From contig DASXOV010000272.1 of the NCBI GenBank assembly GCA_036494005.1, forward strand, positions 1-8,398: DNA of 8,398 nt. The letters run 5' to 3'. The stretch is from GCA-003244245 sp036494005 (GTDB lineage: Bacteria > Actinomycetota > Actinomycetes > Mycobacteriales > Pseudonocardiaceae). Of the stretch, positions 1 to 6,177 are shown one piece after another (within the stretch, counting starts at the first letter, position 1; every line of letters begins with the position of its first letter). The position numbers and the translations under genes are program-made. The notes under the pieces are model-generated. The model did not search any database and was not told where the DNA came from. It worked only from the letters and a program-made list of their open reading frames with translations.

Positions 1-839
1 TCGGTCAGGTAGGCCAGCCGGGTGGCCTCCCCGGCGAACAGTTGCTGGCCCACCAGTCCGTCGTCGATCAGGTTGAAGGCGTATTTCAGCATCCGCTGGG
101 CGGTGGGCGATTTGCCGTTGATCGCGCGGGCCCACTCCAGCGCGGTCCTCTCCAGTTCCTCGTGCGGCACCACCGCGTTGACCATGCCCATGCGGTGTGC
201 CTCGGCCGCGCTGTACGCCCGGCCGAGGAAGAAGATCTCCCTGGCGAACTTCTGCCCGACCTGCCGGGCCAGGTAGGCCGAGCCGAATCCGCCGTCGAAG
301 GAGCCGACGTCGGCGTCGGTCTGCTTGAACCCGGCGTGCTCGGCCGAGGCCAGGGTCAGGTCACAGACCACGTGCAGGGAGTGCCCGCCCCCCGCGGCCC
401 AGCCGGGGACCACCGCGATGACCACCTTGGGCATGAACCGGATCAGCCGCTGGCACTCCAGGATGTGCAGCCGCCCGGCCCGGGCCGGGTCCACCGTGTC
501 GGCGGTCTCCCCGCTGGCGTACTGGTACCCGGTGCGGCCCCGGATCCGCTGGTCACCGCCCGAGCAGAAGGCCCAGCCGCCGTCCCGGGGGGAGGGGCCG
601 TTGCCGGTCAGCAGCACACACCCCACGTCGGGCGTCATCCGGGCGTGGTTCAGCGCCCGGTAGAGCTCGTCCACGGTGGACGGCCGGAACGCGTTACGCA
701 CTTCGGGCCGGTCGAAGGCGATCCGGACCGTCCCGGAGTCGACAGCGCGGTGATAGGTGATGTCGGCGAAGTCGAAGCCGTCGACGACGCGCCACGCGGA
801 GGGTTCGAACAGCTCGGAAACGGTCACGGCGGGAAGCAT
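1..839 (-). CDS. menB: MenB, 1,4-dihydroxy-2-naphthoyl-CoA synthase (3' end outside window)
   Basis: Cytosolic crotonase-fold enzyme that cyclises o-succinylbenzoyl-CoA to 1,4-dihydroxy-2-naphthoyl-CoA in menaquinone synthesis. The minus frame is open from ATG 839 to the window edge (279 full codons). It carries the MenB signatures RPEVRNAFRP (44-53), GGWAFCSGGDQ (87-97), GWAAGGGHSLHVVCDL (146-161) and QTDADVGSFDGG (173-184). The last gives Asp175, Ser180 and Asp182, matching Asp185, Ser190 and catalytic Asp192 of M. tuberculosis MenB. The Asp at 175 marks the bicarbonate-independent type, since E. coli has Gly there. By comparison with the 314-residue mycobacterial protein about 24 C-terminal residues, including the catalytic Tyr, are missing off the window. 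The start is uncertain. GTG 827 (protein beginning VTVSELF) is a good alternative. An in-frame ATG at 902 has a GGTGGA upstream but would add an Arg-rich, unconserved stretch. The gene is divergent from menD; I see no clear -10 box in the gap. Confidence 0.95.
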   Translation of the reverse strand, partial: MLPAVTVSELFEPSAWRVVDGFDFADITYHRAVDSGTVRIAFDRPEVRNAFRPSTVDELYRALNHARMTPDVGCVLLTGNGPSPRDGGWAFCSGGDQRIRGRTGYQYASGETADTVDPARAGRLHILECQRLIRFMPKVVIAVVPGWAAGGGHSLHVVCDLTLASAEHAGFKQTDADVGSFDGGFGSAYLARQVGQKFAREIFFLGRAYSAAEAHRMGMVNAVVPHEELERTALEWARAINGKSPTAQRMLKYAFNLIDDGLVGQQLFAGEATRLAYLT

Positions 840-913
840 ACGAACCCGGGGTGCGGATCGGTGCGGGAACACCGCGACGCACTCACGCCCCGCACAAGGC
901 ATGCTGATCCACC

Positions 914-2644
914 GTGAATCCGTCCACCGCGCTGGCCACCGTGCTGGTCGACGAACTGGTGCGCTGCGGCATCCGGCACGCCGTGCTGTGCCCCGGATCG
1001 CGCAACGCGCCGCTGTCCTTCGCCCTGCACGCGGCGGACTCGGCCGGACGACTGACTCTGCACGTGCGGATCGACGAGCGGTCCGCGGCGTTCCTGGCGC
1101 TGGGCCTGGCGCTGCGGTCGGGCGTTCCGGTGCCTGTGGTCTGCACATCCGGCACGGCGGCGGGGAACCTGCACCCAGCGGTGCTGGAGGCCCACCAGGC
1201 CGGCGTTCCGCTGCTGGCGGTGACCGCGGATCGTTCGGCTGAGATGGTGGGCACCGGGGCCAATCAGACGATCCAGCAGCCCGGACTGTTCGGCGGCGCG
1301 GCGCGGACGGTGCCCTGGCTCGCCGCGCCGGAGCGCCGCGCCGGGCAGCAGGCCGGCTGGCGCTCCACGGTGGACCGGGCGGTGGCCGCGGCCCGCGGCG
1401 CGCTGGGCGGTGGTGGCCCGGGTCCGGTGCACCTCAACGTGCCGTTCCGGGATCCGTTGATCCCCGAGGCCGCCGCCGACTGGCCGGAATCCCTGGCCGG
1501 CCGGGCGGATGCGGCCCCGTGGACCGTGGTGCCCGCCGCGGCGGCCGACCGCGTCGAGGCGGAATTGGATCTGACCAGGCCGACTCTCGTCGTCGCCGGT
1601 CACGGCGCCGGACCGGCTCCACCCGGGATGCCCCTGCTGGCCGAGCCCACCGCGCCGGACTGGCCGGACGGGCTGGCCGCCGGTCCGTGGTTACTCGGGT
1701 CGTCCGCGTTCGAGTGGTTACGGCCGGAGCAGGTGCTGGTGCTCGGGCGCCCGACCCTGCACCGCCCGGTGCAGCGTCTGCTGGCCGACCCGAGGGTGGC
1801 GGTCACCGTGCTCACGCGGCGCCCGGAGTGGACGGATGTGGCGGGCAACGCCGTCGCGGTGGGCAGCACGCTACGGGCCACGGGATCGCCGGACCCGGAG
1901 TGGCTGAAGCGCTGGCAGCAGGCCGACGACGCCGCTGCCGACGCGGTCGCCGCCACCGTGGAGAGCCACGACGGCGTGACCGGCCTTGGCATGGCGCGGC
2001 TGGTGGTGTCCGCCCTGCCCGAAGGTGCCCTGCTGCTGCTGGGGTCGTCCAATCCGATCCGGGACGTGGCGCTGGGCGGGCGACCCCGTGGCGGCCTGAC
2101 CGTCCTGGCCAACCGGGGCGTCGCGGGCATCGACGGTGCCGTCGGTACCGCGGCCGGAGCCGCGCTCGCGCACGGTGGCCCCGGCTACGCCCTGATCGGC
2201 GATCTCACCTTCCTGCACGACACGAACGGGCTGCTGGCCGGTCCGGCCGAGCCCCGGCCCGACTTGACCATCGTGATCCTCAACGACGATGGTGGCGGCA
2301 TCTTCGGACTGCTGGAGCAGGGAGCGCCGGAACACGTGGCCGCCTTCGAACGGGTGTTCGGCACCCCGCACGGCGCCGACTTGGCCGCTCTGTGCGCCGC
2401 GCACCACGTGCCGCACGCCCGGGTGCACCCCGAGGAGCTGGCCGGCGCGCTGTCTGCGGCCCGGGGACTGCGGGTGCTGGAGGTGCGCACCGAGCGGGCC
2501 GGGCTGCGCGCGCTGCACGAACGAATCCGGACCGCGGTCTGCGCCGCGGTGGACCAGATCGAATGGTCCCGTGGTGTCGATTCCCGTGGTGTGGATCCCC
2601 GCGGTGTCGATTCGGGAGGTGGGTCGTGCGGATCCGGGCGCTGA
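914..2644 (+). CDS. menD: MenD, SEPHCHC synthase (ThDP-dependent)
   Basis: Catalyses the ThDP-dependent decarboxylative addition of 2-oxoglutarate to isochorismate, giving 2-succinyl-5-enolpyruvyl-6-hydroxy-3-cyclohexene-1-carboxylate. It has 576 residues; the usual length is about 550-580. Visible motifs: PGSRNAPLS (27-35); DERSA with the ThDP-activating Glu55; TSGTA (78-82); TADR with Arg107 and GANQ with Gln118; GSSNPIRD (377-384); NRGVAGIDG (400-408); and the ThDP/Mg motif GDLTFLHDTNG (429-439) to NDDGGGIF (457-464). The start is GTG, and the N-terminus MNPST is shared with mycobacterial MenD as I recall it. Only a weak AAGG lies about 14 nt upstream. The last ~25 residues are an unconserved tail built from SRGVD-type repeats. 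The DHNA feedback-site arginines known in M. tuberculosis appear to be altered (Gly97, Glu305). The 3' end overlaps the next gene by 19 nt. Confidence 0.97.
   Translation: MNPSTALATVLVDELVRCGIRHAVLCPGSRNAPLSFALHAADSAGRLTLHVRIDERSAAFLALGLALRSGVPVPVVCTSGTAAGNLHPAVLEAHQAGVPLLAVTADRSAEMVGTGANQTIQQPGLFGGAARTVPWLAAPERRAGQQAGWRSTVDRAVAAARGALGGGGPGPVHLNVPFRDPLIPEAAADWPESLAGRADAAPWTVVPAAAADRVEAELDLTRPTLVVAGHGAGPAPPGMPLLAEPTAPDWPDGLAAGPWLLGSSAFEWLRPEQVLVLGRPTLHRPVQRLLADPRVAVTVLTRRPEWTDVAGNAVAVGSTLRATGSPDPEWLKRWQQADDAAADAVAATVESHDGVTGLGMARLVVSALPEGALLLLGSSNPIRDVALGGRPRGGLTVLANRGVAGIDGAVGTAAGAALAHGGPGYALIGDLTFLHDTNGLLAGPAEPRPDLTIVILNDDGGGIFGLLEQGAPEHVAAFERVFGTPHGADLAALCAAHHVPHARVHPEELAGALSAARGLRVLEVRTERAGLRALHERIRTAVCAAVDQIEWSRGVDSRGVDPRGVDSGGGSCGSGR
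2567..2611 (+). repeat. 15-bp tandem repeat, three copies, inside the menD 3' end
   Basis: Three consecutive 15-nt units (2567-2581, 2582-2596, 2597-2611) share the core CCCGYGGTGTSGAT. Copies 1 and 2 differ at one position. A fourth, strongly degenerate unit (2612-2626) contains the GGGAGGT ribosome binding site of the following peptidase gene. In the menD frame each unit encodes (S/P)RGVD. The repeat lies beyond the conserved MenD fold, so copy number should be tolerated there. Confidence 0.9.
2614..2620 (+). promoter_or_regulatory. Strong ribosome binding site for the M1 peptidase gene
   Basis: GGGAGGT contains a full GGAGG (2615-2619) six bases before GTG 2626. It fixes the peptidase start inside the menD coding region. 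This matters because the same frame is open without a stop for more than 1 kb upstream, so ORF length alone would place the start far too early. Confidence 0.8.
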
Positions 2645-4104
2645 TCGTGGTGGGCCTGGCGTTACTCGCGGTGATCATCGTCGGATTGGTCCTGGTGCTG
2701 CCGCCGCAGGGCGGTAAGGCACCAGCACCGGCACCGGCGCCACACGAGCCCGCCGTGGCGCATCCGGTCCCCGGATCCGACGGCATCGGGGACTCCTACT
2801 ACCCCCGCGCGGGCAATGGTGGCTACGACGTCATCCACTACGACATCCAGGTGCACTACGACCCGGCCACCGATCAACTGGACGGCGACACCACCATCAC
2901 CGCCCGCGCCACCGAGGACCTCTCCCGGTTCAACGTGGACCTGAAACTGGCCGCCACCGCCGTCGAGGTGGACGGGCACCCGGCGACCATTCACCAGCAG
3001 GACGGCGAGCTGCAGATCACGCCCGCCCAGCCGGTGCCGACCGGCCGGTCGATGGCGGTGCGCGTGACGTACGCGGGCGTGCCCTCCACCATCAAGAGCA
3101 GCGCCGATCCGGCCCCGCCCTGGGTACGCACCCCCGACGGCGTGGTCGCGGTCGGCGAACCGGAGATCGCCGCCTGGTGGTACCCGTCCAACGACCACCC
3201 GGCGGACAAGGCGTCCGTGGCCGTCACCGCGACGGTGCCCTCCGGGGTGCAGGCGATCTCCAACGGTGCGCTGCTCGGCGGCCCGGAACCGGCCGAGCCG
3301 GGCTGGCAGCGGTGGCGCTGGCAGGAGACCGCGCCGATGGCCCCCTATCTGGCGTTCATCGCGGTCGGGCACTACGACCTGGTCCGCCGGGACACCCCGC
3401 AGGGCCCCTACCTGGCCGCCTACGATGCCGGACTCGACCCGGCCACCGCCGCTGCGGCGCGGGCCGCTGTCGAGCGCACACCCGAGATCGTCGGGTTCCT
3501 CTCCCAGATCTTCGGCCCCTACCCGTTCGGTCAGCTCGGCGGCGTGGTTCCCGATGCCACCGACATGTACTTCGCGCTGGAGAACCAGACCCGCCCGGTG
3601 TACGCGCCGGTCTTCTTCAGCGGATCCACGGACGACATCACGGTGGTGGTGCACGAACTGTCCCACCAGTGGTTCGGGGACAGTGTCTCGGTCAAGCGCT
3701 GGCGCGACATCTGGCTCAACGAGGGATTCGCCACCTACGCGGAATGGCTCTACTCGGAACGCCACGGTGGCCCGAGCGCGAAACAGCTCGCCGACCGGAA
3801 CTACCAGGCCAACCCGGCCGGTTCCAGCTACTGGCGGGTTCCGCCCGGCAATCCGGGTGTCGACGGGGTGCTCGACCAGGCGGTCTACACCCGCGGCGGA
3901 ATGGCGCTGCAGGCGTTGCGGTCCGCCGTCGGGGACGAGCATTTCTTCGCCGCACTGCGGGCCTGGACCACCGAGCGACGCGGTGGCAACGGCACGGTGG
4001 AGGAGTTCATCGTCCTCGTCGAGAAGGTCTCCGGTACGAACCTCGACGACGTCGCCCAGGACTGGTTGTACGGCTCACAGCGCCCGTCGCGGCCCCCCGG
4101 GTGA
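2626..4104 (+). CDS. Membrane-anchored or secreted M1-family zinc metallopeptidase
   Basis: Probable extracytoplasmic aminopeptidase of the M1 (gluzincin) family, 492 residues. From GTG 2626 the protein has a short basic start (VRIR), one hydrophobic segment (about 5-25) and a Pro/Ala linker (about 30-45). There is no lipobox Cys, so it is either a signal anchor or an uncleaved or atypical signal peptide. An N-terminal beta domain begins near residue 66. The catalytic domain shows FALEN (316-320) in place of GAMEN, HELSHQWFGD (343-352) with zinc ligands His343 and His347 and catalytic Glu344, third ligand Glu366 in WLNEGFATY, and transition-state Tyr421 in VYTRGG. All the catalytic residues expected of the family are present. 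It ends after the catalytic domain and lacks the large C-terminal helical domain of PepN-type members. The 19-nt overlap and strong ribosome binding site tie its translation to menD. Substrate is unknown, and nothing links it chemically to menaquinone. Confidence 0.92.
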   Translation: MRIRALIVVGLALLAVIIVGLVLVLPPQGGKAPAPAPAPHEPAVAHPVPGSDGIGDSYYPRAGNGGYDVIHYDIQVHYDPATDQLDGDTTITARATEDLSRFNVDLKLAATAVEVDGHPATIHQQDGELQITPAQPVPTGRSMAVRVTYAGVPSTIKSSADPAPPWVRTPDGVVAVGEPEIAAWWYPSNDHPADKASVAVTATVPSGVQAISNGALLGGPEPAEPGWQRWRWQETAPMAPYLAFIAVGHYDLVRRDTPQGPYLAAYDAGLDPATAAAARAAVERTPEIVGFLSQIFGPYPFGQLGGVVPDATDMYFALENQTRPVYAPVFFSGSTDDITVVVHELSHQWFGDSVSVKRWRDIWLNEGFATYAEWLYSERHGGPSAKQLADRNYQANPAGSSYWRVPPGNPGVDGVLDQAVYTRGGMALQALRSAVGDEHFFAALRAWTTERRGGNGTVEEFIVLVEKVSGTNLDDVAQDWLYGSQRPSRPPG

Positions 4105-4108
4105 CGGT

Positions 4109-4128
4109 CCCGTCTCCCCCTGGGCGGG
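4109..4128. terminator. Weak hairpin in the 40-nt gap between convergent genes
   Basis: CCCGTC (4109-4114) can pair with GGCGGG (4123-4128) around an 8-nt loop, with one G-T wobble. It sits between the convergent ends of the peptidase and menF. There is no U-tract on either strand, so this is only a candidate for a shared GC-rich terminator. Confidence 0.22.
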
Positions 4129-4144
4129 CCGGGTGCCGGGAGGG

Positions 4145-5383
4145 TCAGCTGAGGCCTTCGAGGGCGTCCCGGATCGGGACGAGTTTGGCGGCCGCCTCGG
4201 CGACCTCGGAATCGGGATCGGACCCGGCCACGATGCCGCAACCGGCGAACAGCCGGGCGGCCCGGCCGATCACCTGAGCACAGCGCAGCGCGATGCCGAG
4301 CTCACCATTGCCCGCGGCGTCGACCCAGCCCACCGGGCCCGCGTAGCGGCCGCGGTCCATCGCCTCCAGTTCGTCGATCGCGCGGACCGCGTCCGTGGTG
4401 GGGGTACCCCCGACTGCAGCGGTGGGGTGCACCGCATCGGCCAGTGCGAGCAGCGGGGTGTCCGGACGCCGCAGCAGCCCACGGACCTCGGTGGCCAGGT
4501 GCAGCACGTTGCGCAACGGCAGCACGATGGGCGCATCGGGCACCGTCAGCTCCTGGCAGTACGGCCGCAACCCGTCGGCCAGCGAGTCCACCGCGTACCG
4601 ATGCTCGTCGCGGTCCTTCTCCGAGGCGAGTAGTTCGGCGGCGAGTGCCCCGGGGTCGGCGCCTTCGTGCGGCCAGGTGGTCCCGGCCAGCACCTGGGAG
4701 AGCACCTCCTGGCCGCGACGGCGCAACAGCAGCTCCGGTGTCGCGCCGACCAGCCCGTCCACCGCGAACGTCCAGCAGGAGGGGTATCGGCTGGCCAGCC
4801 CGTGCAGCAGGTACCGAGGGTCCAGCGGCTCATCGGCGATCGCGAGCAGGTCGTGCGCCAGCACCACCTTGGCCGGTGCCGTCCCGGTCCGCATCCGGGA
4901 CACCGCACGCGCGACGGCGTCCCGCCACGCGGTCACCGGCAGTTCGCCGTCGGAGTAGCGCAGCCCGCTCGGGCGTTGCACCGGCACCACCGGTTCGGTG
5001 GTGCCGCCGGTCTCGATCTCGGTCACCCAGGTCAGGCCGTCCCGCCTGCCCACAACGACCCTGGGCACCACGAGCACCGAGCTGCCCGGGTGGTCCTTGA
5101 AGGCCAGGCTGGCGAAGGCGACCGGTCCCGTGCCGGGCAGGCCCACCTCGTCGTGGACCTCCAGCTGGGTGCAGAACAACCGCCACCAGAGCTCGGAGCG
5201 GACGAACCGGTCGGGTCCGCCGGTGCAGATCCGCGCCACCTCGCCCCAGGCCACCAAGCCCTCGCCGTCGCGTACCCAGCACAGCGCGCCGTACGGCGAA
5301 GGGAGTAGGTCGATCAGGTCGCTGTCCCCACGGACTTGATACGAACGCACGTGCATCCGGTCGGCAAGTGGGACGGTGGTCAC
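4145..5383 (-). CDS. menF: Isochorismate synthase (MenF/EntC type)
   Basis: Mg-dependent enzyme converting chorismate to isochorismate, the substrate of MenD. It has 412 residues, with a variable N-terminal half and a chorismate-binding C-terminal domain. Motifs: AKVVLAHDLL with the base Lys172; GATPELLL (213-220); AGTTWPHE (233-240); ASEKDRDEH (253-261); HPTAAVGGTP (319-328); MDRGRYAGPVGW (342-353); and GCGIVAGSDPDSE (381-393) with metal-binding Glu393. His177 stands where the motif KVVL(A/S)R normally has Arg. No glutamine-amidotransferase features are visible. With menD and menB nearby a menaquinone role is far more likely than siderophore or salicylate synthesis, although sequence alone cannot exclude entC use. 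The start taken is GTG 5383; ATG at 5356 (residue 10) is an alternative. It converges on the peptidase gene with a 40-nt gap and is divergent from the DUF3592-type gene. Confidence 0.93.
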   Translation of the reverse strand: MTTVPLADRMHVRSYQVRGDSDLIDLLPSPYGALCWVRDGEGLVAWGEVARICTGGPDRFVRSELWWRLFCTQLEVHDEVGLPGTGPVAFASLAFKDHPGSSVLVVPRVVVGRRDGLTWVTEIETGGTTEPVVPVQRPSGLRYSDGELPVTAWRDAVARAVSRMRTGTAPAKVVLAHDLLAIADEPLDPRYLLHGLASRYPSCWTFAVDGLVGATPELLLRRRGQEVLSQVLAGTTWPHEGADPGALAAELLASEKDRDEHRYAVDSLADGLRPYCQELTVPDAPIVLPLRNVLHLATEVRGLLRRPDTPLLALADAVHPTAAVGGTPTTDAVRAIDELEAMDRGRYAGPVGWVDAAGNGELGIALRCAQVIGRAARLFAGCGIVAGSDPDSEVAEAAAKLVPIRDALEGLS

Positions 5384-5389
5384 TCCGCC

Positions 5390-5395
5390 AGAGTA
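5390..5395 (-). promoter_or_regulatory. Candidate -10 box for a leaderless menF transcript
   Basis: Read on the minus strand, TACTCT fits TANNNT and ends six bases before GTG 5383. That is the spacing expected if transcription begins at the start codon, as is common in actinobacteria. An overlapping TAATAC (5398-5393) is an alternative. No convincing -35 box is seen, and the GGCGGA touching the GTG is too close to serve as a ribosome binding site. Confidence 0.38.
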
Positions 5396-5439
5396 TTAGG
5401 TAGCCAGAGATGCGGTGCCGCGCCGTGACTGCCGGGGGA

Positions 5440-5445
5440 TAGGCT
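5440..5445 (+). promoter_or_regulatory. Candidate -10 box for a leaderless DUF3592-type transcript
   Basis: TAGGCT fits TANNNT and is followed by seven bases and then ATG 5453, placing the expected transcription start on or next to the A of the ATG. No ribosome binding site lies at a normal distance; the G-run at 5434-5438 is too far. No clear -35 box is present. Confidence 0.42.
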
Positions 5446-5452
5446 GGTCGCG

Positions 5453-5896
5453 ATGACCGCGCAGGTTCTGGTCCCGCCCCCCGGACCGAAGATCCGCGCC
5501 CGGCCAGACCGTCGGATGTGGCTGCTCGCGGTGCCCGTGCTGGTCACCTTTCTGGTCGTGCTCGCGCTGGCCGGCGCGGCCCGCGACGACGCGGCGATCG
5601 ACGCGCATACCGGATACGCCACTGCCGAGGTCCTCGCCGTGACCGCGACGCGGACTGTGGTGCAGTTCACCGGGCCGGACGGTCAGGTGTACAGCCCGGT
5701 GGAGGGGCTCGCCTATCCGTCCGGGCTGCAGGTGGGGCAACTGGTCCGGGTGGAGTACGACTCCGAGGAGCCCGACCAGGTCCGGGTCGAGGGCCGGACC
5801 TGGGTGACGGGTGTGTTGCCTGCGGCGGTGACCCTGGTGATCCTCTGGGCTCTGGTGGTCCCGGCCTGCTGGTGGCTGCGTTCGCGGCGTCGGTAG
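5453..5896 (+). CDS. DUF3592-type two-TM membrane protein
   Basis: Small membrane protein of 147 residues with unknown function. It has a basic proline-rich N-terminus, TM1 at about 23-42, an extracytoplasmic or loop domain of about 75 residues, TM2 at about 118-141, and a basic tail (RSRRR). The loop has the beta-strand pattern typical of DUF3592: a VxxFTGPDGQVYSP-like strand pair, then GLQVGQLVRVEYDSEEPDQVRV, where the YD..EP..V element is the recognisable part. By position and architecture it resembles Rv0556 of M. tuberculosis, the small membrane protein between menD and mgtA there; this rests on remembered gene order. The basic ends on both sides of the TM pair suggest both termini are cytoplasmic. 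It is probably transcribed from its own leaderless promoter in the gap shared with menF. No catalytic motif is visible. Confidence 0.85.
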   Translation: MTAQVLVPPPGPKIRARPDRRMWLLAVPVLVTFLVVLALAGAARDDAAIDAHTGYATAEVLAVTATRTVVQFTGPDGQVYSPVEGLAYPSGLQVGQLVRVEYDSEEPDQVRVEGRTWVTGVLPAAVTLVILWALVVPACWWLRSRRR

Positions 5897-5932
5897 CCGG
5901 TGCGCATCGGCCACCACCTCGACGGCAGCACG

Positions 5933-5963
5933 TTCACGCCTGCCCAGCGTGACTGCGTAGGGT
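5933..5963 (+). promoter_or_regulatory. Candidate promoter upstream of the glycosyltransferase pair
   Basis: TAGGGT (5958-5963) fits an actinobacterial -10 box, with TTCACG (5933-5938; four of six bases of TTGACA) 19 bases upstream. The expected transcription start is near 5970. A GGAGG follows at 5980-5984. The -35 spacing is long, so the call is tentative. Confidence 0.35.
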
Positions 5964-5979
5964 GTCGCCGATACGTCCT

Positions 5980-5991
5980 GGAGGTGACGTG
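5980..5991 (+). promoter_or_regulatory. Ribosome binding site and GTG start for a possible longer glycosyltransferase
   Basis: GGAGG (5980-5984), four spacer bases and GTG (5989-5991) form the best translation start in the spacer. It is in frame with the mgtA-like gene, with no stop between. Use of it would add 63 residues to the glycosyltransferase. A second GGAGG (5993-5997) follows but has no start codon at the right distance. Confidence 0.4.
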
Positions 5992-6037
5992 CGGAGGATC
6001 ACCTGGTCACGAGTCCGGTTGAGTCGGCCTGACGTGG

Positions 6038-6099
6038 GTACCGCGGGTAACTGGGGTCTGATGCGGGGGGCCGGGAACATGCCTGACACACCGCGGTAC
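6038..6099. repeat. 9-bp perfect inverted repeat in the mgtA leader
   Basis: GTACCGCGG (6038-6046) is exactly complementary to CCGCGGTAC (6091-6099) across a 44-nt loop. In RNA this could form a stable stem roughly 80 nt before ATG 6178, or each arm could be a protein site. I do not recognise any known riboswitch around it. In GC-rich DNA a stem of this size can occur by chance. Confidence 0.4.
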
Positions 6100-6177
6100 A
6101 AGGATTTCGCCAGGAGTTCCGCGCTGCGACACGGCGGCGTCTCCTGCTCGGAGATCCCGCCCGAGACCGTCGGCGGC

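Noticed and set aside
840..913. Possible divergent promoters between menB and menD
   Set aside because: I looked for TANNNT boxes at leaderless or normal spacing on both strands and found none convincing. Only weak ribosome-binding-like bases are present.
42..917. Long plus-strand open frame antisense to menB
   Set aside because: It is a GC-rich shadow frame with low-complexity Gly/Pro/Arg composition and no family motifs. The minus strand encodes a clear MenB.
1519..2625. In-frame upstream extension of the M1 peptidase through most of menD
   Set aside because: The frame is open but its translation is Arg/Gly-rich noise over conserved MenD. The signal anchor and strong ribosome binding site at 2614-2628 define the start.
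2662..3942. 426-codon minus-strand open frame antisense to the peptidase
   Set aside because: Composition is that of a high-GC mirror frame, it has no recognisable domain, and it lies across intact M1 catalytic motifs on the plus strand.
5962..6177. Riboswitch or tRNA in the leader before mgtA
   Set aside because: No tRNA cloverleaf arms and no riboswitch consensus that I know. Only the single 9-bp inverted repeat stands out.
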